A DNA stretch of 18,213 nucleotides from Methanothrix sp. (GTDB lineage: Archaea > Halobacteriota > Methanosarcinia > Methanotrichales > Methanotrichaceae): the NCBI GenBank assembly GCA_012798025.1, contig JAAZNX010000011.1, positions 1 to 18,213 of the forward strand. Reading direction: 5' to 3'. Under the pieces are notes generated by a model, which worked only from the letters and a program-made list of their open reading frames with translations, ran no database searches and was not told the origin of the DNA. The position numbers and the translations under genes were made by a program. Below, one piece after another: positions 13,968 through 18,213 of the stretch; position 1 is the stretch's first letter; the number at the start of each line of letters is the position of its first letter.

Positions 13968-14923
13968 ATGCCCCCCACGGCTCGAAGGTGAATACAATCT
14001 CCGGCCAGCACGCGCTTGATTTTATCCTCTGCCCTGATCAAGAGGGCTCCGTCCTCGGCAAGGTCAACTGCCTCTCCCAGAAGATCGCCTGAAGCAGAGG
14101 TTATGCGAACCTGCTTTCCCAATGTGGCCGATCGCCTGCGCCACTCTTCATATAGATCTTTGCTGTGCATCCTTTGATATGTTTCTTCTATCTCCCAAAG
14201 AAGCTTCTGAATTAGCTCTATCCGCGAAACCTCCAGACCGAGTTCCTGTCGAAGCGATGTGCACCTCCACTCAACGGGAAAGCCTGATACATCAACATTT
14301 GCATTGATGCCGAGTCCTACCACTGCCCAGCCTATACGGTCTACTTCGGCGCTGATCTCCATAAGGATGCCGCAGATCTTCCGCCCTTCGATCAAGAGAT
14401 CATTGGGCCACTTTATGCCGACATCGAGGCCATAAAGAGCGCTAAAGGACCTTGAAACTGCAACGCTCACAGCCATATTAATGCGATACGCCCTGTCCAG
14501 AGATATCTCAGGCTTGAGGACCAGGCTCATCCAAATCCCACCAGGGGGCGAAGCCCAGGGCCTTGAGAGTCTTCCCCGCCCGCGCGTCTGAGTCTCAGCA
14601 AGGATTACTGTCCCATTCTGGCATTCCCGGGCGATAGATCTGGCAACGTCGTTGGTCGAGCATACTTCGTTAAAGCAGCGCAGATCCAAACCGAGCCACT
14701 TTGTTCTTAGGCCTTCGCAGATCATGTCCGCATCAAGAGGGTCATGCATTCTTTTCAGGCGGTATCCCTTTCTGGTAGATGATTCAATCTCATATCCCTT
14801 CTTACGAAGGCCCTGAATCTGCTTCCAGACAGCTGCCCGGGAGATACCCTGGCGAGACGCCAAATCCTCCCCCGAAACCCATTTGCCGGAGCTCAAAAAG
14901 TTTAAAATCTCTTGAGAGGACAC
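13964..14923 (-). CDS. birA: Biotin--[acetyl-CoA-carboxylase] ligase / biotin repressor-type protein
   Basis: A 319-aa, two-part BirA. Residues 1-58 form a winged-helix domain (EILNFLSSGKWVSGEDLA..QGISRAAVWKQIQGLRKKGY), as in E. coli BirA, so it may repress biotin-related genes as well as attach biotin. The catalytic domain shows CSTNDVA, ETQTRGRGRLSRPWASPPGGIW (biotinyl-AMP loop, 110-131), KWPNDLL, KICGILME and GLGINAN, followed by a C-terminal SH3-like domain. The start is taken as GTG at 14923, 5 nt after the pycA stop; the frame is open further up to a TTG at 15013, but that extension only overlaps pycA. The likely target in this organism is the biotin-carrier subunit PycB, not encoded here. 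The stop overlaps the JAMM start. Confidence 0.94.
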   Translation of the reverse strand: MSSQEILNFLSSGKWVSGEDLASRQGISRAAVWKQIQGLRKKGYEIESSTRKGYRLKRMHDPLDADMICEGLRTKWLGLDLRCFNEVCSTNDVARSIARECQNGTVILAETQTRGRGRLSRPWASPPGGIWMSLVLKPEISLDRAYRINMAVSVAVSRSFSALYGLDVGIKWPNDLLIEGRKICGILMEISAEVDRIGWAVVGLGINANVDVSGFPVEWRCTSLRQELGLEVSRIELIQKLLWEIEETYQRMHSKDLYEEWRRRSATLGKQVRITSASGDLLGEAVDLAEDGALLIRAEDKIKRVLAGDCIHLRAVGGI

Positions 14924-14927
14924 CTTC

Positions 14928-16412
14928 TTAACTCTTCTCCCCTGCTTTTTGTTGGCTAAGGTAGGACCCAACGGCTGCGGAGATGGCCGCGATCTGTCTG
15001 GAGTCCGCTCCAAGGGCCGAGGCTAAGGATGCACCTTTTTTATAATCCTCAGCCGCGATGCTCTTGACAGATTCAACGATATTCTCTTCTTTTATGAAGT
15101 GAGTATTGATGTCGCCGCTCCTGAACCTTGGGTTTCTGAGCACTGCTTTATGGAATACGATATTGGTCTTAACGCCCACGATGATGTACTCGTAGAGGGC
15201 ACGCTCCATTCTGGCAATGGCCTCATTGCGGTCTTTGCCAAGGGCCACAAGCTTTGAGATCAGTGAGTCGTAATAGGGCGGGATGACATAGCCGGTGTAA
15301 ACTCCGCTGTCTACCCTTATCCCAGGACCGCCCGGGCTTCTGTATCTCTTTATCTTGCCGGGAGACGGAGAAAAGTCGTTCAGTGGATCTTCTGCGTTGA
15401 TCCTGCACTCGATGGCCCAGCCGCGAATTCTCATATCGCTCTGGTCGTATCCCAGAGGATAGCCTGCAGCGATCCTGATCTGTTCCTTGGCAAGGTCCAC
15501 GCCGGTCACCATCTCGGTGATGGGATGCTCCACCTGCAGGCGTGTGTTCATCTCCAAGAAGTAGAAGTCGCCGCGCGAATACATGAATTCCACAGTTCCG
15601 GCACTTACGTAGCCGATAGCCTTTGCAGCTTTGACGGCAATGGAGCCCATCCTCTCCCGCAGCTCCTCAGTCATGACAGGTGACGGAGACTCCTCGATGA
15701 GCTTCTGGTGGCGGCGCTGGATGGAGCACTCTCGATCTGATACGTAGACTGTCTTGCCCTTCTTGTCAGCCAGGATCTGGAACTCGATGTGTCTGGGCTC
15801 AGTCAGGTATTTTTCAATGTAGATGGTATCGTCCCCGAACGCATTGCGGGCCACGGACTGGGAAGAGGCCAGAGCAGGCTGCAGCTCCTCGCGGCTATGC
15901 ACGATCTTCATGCCTATCCCGCCGCCTCCAGCAGCAGGCTTGAGGATTATTGGGTAGCCGATATTTTCCGCGATCTCGGAAGCATCTTCGGGATCCGTGA
16001 TGCCCTCCTCAATGCCTGGGACGATAGGAACGCCCGCCGCCAACATGGTCTGGCGGGCTGTGATCTTGGAGCCCATGGCATCAATTGCGTGAGAAGGCGG
16101 CCCGATGAAGACGATCCCATTCTCCTCGCAGGCTGATGCAAAGTTAGTGTTCTCTGAGAGGAAGCCATAACCTGGGTGGACGGCTTGGGCGCCTGTCTCA
16201 CGGGCGGCATTGATGATGTTGTCGATCTTCAGATAGCTCTGCGATGAGGGAGACGGCCCAATAAAAACGGCTTCGTCTGCGTATTTGGCAAAAAGGGCGT
16301 TCTTGTCCGCTTCGGAGTAGACTGCCACGGTAGAGATGCCAAGCTCCCTGCAGGCACGCATCACCCTGATGGCGATCTCTCCCCTGTTTGCGATCAGGAT
16401 CTTTTTGAACAT
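14928..16412 (-). CDS. pycA: Pyruvate carboxylase subunit A (biotin carboxylase)
   Basis: The ATP-dependent biotin carboxylase half of the two-subunit archaeal pyruvate carboxylase, which makes oxaloacetate from pyruvate and bicarbonate for the partial citrate cycle. The 494-aa protein begins [17 protein letters not shown], has the glycine-rich ATP-grasp loop [12 protein letters not shown], the [19 protein letters not shown] and [17 protein letters not shown] blocks, and [20 protein letters not shown]. There is no biotinyl-lysine domain, so a PycB subunit is needed; it is not adjacent here. Acetyl-CoA carboxylase AccC is similar, but the two-subunit PycA fits a methanogen. A GTG at 16475 would add 21 residues and has a TATA box about 30 nt before it, so a leaderless longer form cannot be excluded. 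Confidence 0.92.
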   Translation of the reverse strand: MFKKILIANRGEIAIRVMRACRELGISTVAVYSEADKNALFAKYADEAVFIGPSPSSQSYLKIDNIINAARETGAQAVHPGYGFLSENTNFASACEENGIVFIGPPSHAIDAMGSKITARQTMLAAGVPIVPGIEEGITDPEDASEIAENIGYPIILKPAAGGGGIGMKIVHSREELQPALASSQSVARNAFGDDTIYIEKYLTEPRHIEFQILADKKGKTVYVSDRECSIQRRHQKLIEESPSPVMTEELRERMGSIAVKAAKAIGYVSAGTVEFMYSRGDFYFLEMNTRLQVEHPITEMVTGVDLAKEQIRIAAGYPLGYDQSDMRIRGWAIECRINAEDPLNDFSPSPGKIKRYRSPGGPGIRVDSGVYTGYVIPPYYDSLISKLVALGKDRNEAIARMERALYEYIIVGVKTNIVFHKAVLRNPRFRSGDINTHFIKEENIVESVKSIAAEDYKKGASLASALGADSRQIAAISAAVGSYLSQQKAGEKS

Positions 16413-16500
16413 CCCTATGGGAGATGCGCTACCAGAGTAAAAAGCTTTGGAGAAGCCAGTAGTTGTCGTAGTCACTGAATGATAATATTTTTGAGGTGAA

Positions 16501-16510
16501 ACATATATAC
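16501..16510. promoter_or_regulatory. Near-palindromic TATA box between pycA and the 81-aa membrane protein gene
   Basis: ACATATATAC reads almost the same on both strands. Rightwards it follows a purine-rich BRE-like GAGGTGAA and predicts initiation near 16532. Leftwards it predicts initiation near 16478, next to the GTG at 16475. It may serve both directions. Confidence 0.5.
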
Positions 16511-16575
16511 CTGAAGCGAGCCATTATCCTAGAACCGAAGATACTGGATTGAATTTAGAAGGGGGATGAGCGCAG

Positions 16576-16821
16576 ATGGTGCAGATCAACATAGCAGTTT
16601 TGATGGGGGTGCTCATAATCTTAACGGGCATCGGCCTGATTGGGGTGCAGGTGATGGAGAGTGGAGGTGCCGAGATCCAGGAAAACCACAGCTTCAAGCT
16701 GATCGGGGCTGAGGCGGGAGCAACCAAATTTCAGGTGGAAACGACCTTTCCTGGCGTGCCAATGATTGCCATGGGGATGGTGCTGCTCATCATCGGTGCG
16801 ATACTTTCTCGTGGATTGTAG
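16576..16821 (+). CDS. Small membrane protein with two transmembrane helices (81 aa)
   Basis: Residues about 4-26 (INIAVLMGVLIILTGIGLIGVQV) and 61-79 (VPMIAMGMVLLIIGAILSRG) are membrane helices joined by a loop of about 35 residues with mixed charge and a beta-like FKLIGAEAGATKFQVETTFPG segment. The loop probably faces outside, given few positive charges, but topology is not certain. A purine-rich GGGGGATGAG lies before the ATG. The family is not recognised. The gene is divergent from pycA and stands alone, 66 nt before the flavin-binding protein gene, which has its own TATA box. Confidence 0.8.
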   Translation: MVQINIAVLMGVLIILTGIGLIGVQVMESGGAEIQENHSFKLIGAEAGATKFQVETTFPGVPMIAMGMVLLIIGAILSRGL

Positions 16822-16855
16822 AGTTGCAAGATATATCACTGCAAGCAGGCCAAGG

Positions 16856-16862
16856 CATATAA
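16856..16862 (+). promoter_or_regulatory. TATA box before the PNPOx-like gene
   Basis: CATATAA is centred at 16859, 29 nt before the ATG at 16888. No ribosome-binding site precedes that ATG, so the mRNA is probably leaderless or nearly so. Confidence 0.5.
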
Positions 16863-16887
16863 TCTTTGAGCAAAGAATGAGCTTTTC

Positions 16888-17316
16888 ATGAAGCCCAGGG
16901 AGCTATCCATAGAGGAGTGCACACAATTGTTGTCCAGTGGCCGGTACGGCAGGCTAGCCTTGTCTATGTATGATTCGCCTTATGTCATTCCCATGTCCTA
17001 CGTTTTTTCTCAAGGCAAGATCTACCTCCATTCGCGTGACCGTGGAAAGAAGTTCGAGTTCGTCAGCAAGAACCCGCGAATTTGCTTCGAGGTGGACCGG
17101 GTGGAGAAAGACTGCTGGTCATCGGTGCTTGTCTTTGGCAAAGCTAGCCTTTCATCAGATCTGGAAGCCAAAAAGAGGATGTTCGATGCATTCACTGGAA
17201 AAGGCATGCAGGGTCACGGAGGCAAGCAGTTCCGACGCGAAGATCTGGAAAAGATGCCCTTGACCATTTGGGAGATCGAGATCGAGGAGATTTCGGGAAG
17301 AGAAGGATTGTGGTAA
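16888..17316 (+). CDS. Pyridoxamine 5'-phosphate oxidase-like flavin-binding protein
   Basis: A 142-aa split-barrel protein of the PNPOx-like/NimA-type group, which bind FMN or F420 and reduce or bind small molecules. Typical stretches are the N-terminal ECTQLLSSGRYGRLALSMYDSPYVIPMSYVF, IYLHSRDRGKKFEFVSKNPRICFEVDR and SSVLVFGKASL, matching the family's flavin-phosphate-binding strands. The substrate is unknown; true pyridoxamine oxidase activity is unlikely for this subgroup. The stop TAA is followed directly by the rfcL ATG, so the two genes are translationally linked. Confidence 0.88.
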   Translation: MKPRELSIEECTQLLSSGRYGRLALSMYDSPYVIPMSYVFSQGKIYLHSRDRGKKFEFVSKNPRICFEVDRVEKDCWSSVLVFGKASLSSDLEAKKRMFDAFTGKGMQGHGGKQFRREDLEKMPLTIWEIEIEEISGREGLW

Positions 17317-18213
17317 ATGGCATCTGCTGTTAAGTGGACTGAGAGGTACCGTCCCACATCCCTCAAGGAGATCCTTGGCAACGGCAAGGCAGTCGATGAG
17401 TTGCTCGCCTGGGCAAATTCCTGGGAGAGAGGCGCCCCCATCGCTGGAGCTGTAATCCTCTATGGCCCGGCGGGAACTGGCAAGACCTCTGCGGCACTGG
17501 CGCTGGCGCGCCAATTTGGCTGGGACTGGATTGAGATGAACGCCTCTGATGCGCGCACTGCCGGAGCGATCCAGAAGATCGCAGGCCCTGCATCACAGAG
17601 CCGGACATTCTCTGGGCAGCGTCGCCTTGTCATCCTGGATGAGGCCGATAACTTGCATGGCACTGCAGACCGCGGCGGAGCTGCAGCTATGCTGAAGCTT
17701 GTTCGTGATACCTCACAGCCCGTGCTACTGATCGCAAACGAGTACTATGAAATTGAGAAGCCTCTGAGGGATGCTGCCAAAGGCATCCAGTTTCGGTCAG
17801 TCCGATCAACCACGATCGCCCAGGCTCTGAGGGAGATTTGCAAGGCCGAGGGTATAGCCTGCGATCCAGACGCTCTGATGCTCATAGCCGAACGGGCAGG
17901 CGGCGACATGCGCTCAGCGGTAAACGATCTGCAAGCTGCAGCCGAAGGCTCAAGGGAGCTGAAGCTCGAGGACGTCGCCACCGCAGAGCGAGATGTGAAG
18001 TCGTCGATCTTCAAAGTTCTGGAGATCATCTTCAAAGGCACCAGTGCTCGCGAGGCTCTGCAGGCATCCTATGATCTGGACGAAAGCCCTGAGGATCTGA
18101 TCAACTGGGTGGACGAGAACCTGCCGTTGGCATACCAGGGGGAGGATCTCTGGCATGGCTACGAGAGCCTGGCGCGAGCAGACATCTTCCTCGGGCGCGT
18201 CGGGAGAAGGCAA
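17317..18213 (+). CDS. rfcL: Replication factor C large subunit (3' partial)
   Basis: RfcL with RfcS forms the archaeal clamp loader that opens PCNA and places it on primed DNA. The first 299 codons are present and the frame runs off the window. Visible are WTERYRPTSLKEILGN at the N-terminus, the Walker A motif GPAGTGKT (residues 50-57), MNASDAR (74-80), the Walker B region LVILDEAD (104-111), sensor 1 LLIANE and sensor 2 region AGGDMRSAVNDLQAAA. The C-terminal collar and any PCNA-binding tail lie outside. The ATG follows the previous stop with no gap, and GAAGGA about 9 nt upstream is the probable ribosome-binding site. Confidence 0.95.
   Translation, partial: MASAVKWTERYRPTSLKEILGNGKAVDELLAWANSWERGAPIAGAVILYGPAGTGKTSAALALARQFGWDWIEMNASDARTAGAIQKIAGPASQSRTFSGQRRLVILDEADNLHGTADRGGAAAMLKLVRDTSQPVLLIANEYYEIEKPLRDAAKGIQFRSVRSTTIAQALREICKAEGIACDPDALMLIAERAGGDMRSAVNDLQAAAEGSRELKLEDVATAERDVKSSIFKVLEIIFKGTSAREALQASYDLDESPEDLINWVDENLPLAYQGEDLWHGYESLARADIFLGRVGRRQ

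Noticed and set aside
1..18213. tRNA, rRNA, insertion sequence or integrase attachment site
   Set aside because: No cloverleaf, rRNA segment, transposase frame with terminal repeats, or duplicated target site was found by reading both strands.

Overview
The window looks like chromosomal DNA of a methanogenic archaeon of the order Methanosarcinales, most likely the Methanothrix (Methanosaeta) line. The evidence is a methanogen chromosomal protein MC1, archaeal aIF2-beta fused to a TRAM domain, ribosomal protein L10e, RNase P protein Rnp4, the archaeal amidotransferase subunit GatD, RfcL, coenzyme F420 genes (cofC, cofE), archaeal RibL and CoaD, and a stand-alone biotin carboxylase subunit PycA. 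Starts are often GTG or TTG, and several genes have a TATA-like box about 27-29 nt before the start codon, as expected for leaderless archaeal transcripts. The genus is an inference; no rRNA is present.

Layout. 1-3144 is an accessory, probably extracytoplasmic module. It holds a large protein, cut at its 5' end by the window edge, in which a substrate-binding-protein-like domain runs straight into about 94 pentapeptide repeats. Two small secreted paralogues follow. 3145-3499 has no firm gene. MC1 (3500-3772, with its own terminator) and an alanine dehydrogenase/ornithine cyclodeaminase homologue (3863-4843) follow on the plus strand. A minus-strand run reads L10e, aIF2-beta, an unknown 76-aa protein, cofE, cofC (7679 down to 4829), with gatD (8997-7756) upstream behind a separate promoter. 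XTP/dITP diphosphatase (9149-9688) is divergent from gatD and converges on an unknown 91-aa gene. That gene is divergent from rnp4 and a HEAT-repeat/pseudokinase gene (10008-12051).

From 12490 downward a DUF1232 gene stands alone. Then comes a minus-strand cofactor cluster (16412 down to 12596): pycA, birA, a JAMM metalloprotease, ribL and coaD. pycA needs its biotin-carrier partner PycB modified by BirA; ribL and coaD make FAD and a CoA precursor. The last plus-strand genes are an 81-aa membrane protein, a flavin-binding PNPOx-like protein and the 5' part of rfcL, which runs off the window.

The most unusual items are the binding-domain/pentapeptide fusion with its small secreted neighbours, and the HEAT-repeat protein with a degenerate, SidJ-like kinase fold next to RNase P. 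The remainder is mostly conserved archaeal housekeeping. No CRISPR array, tRNA, rRNA or intact mobile element was seen.
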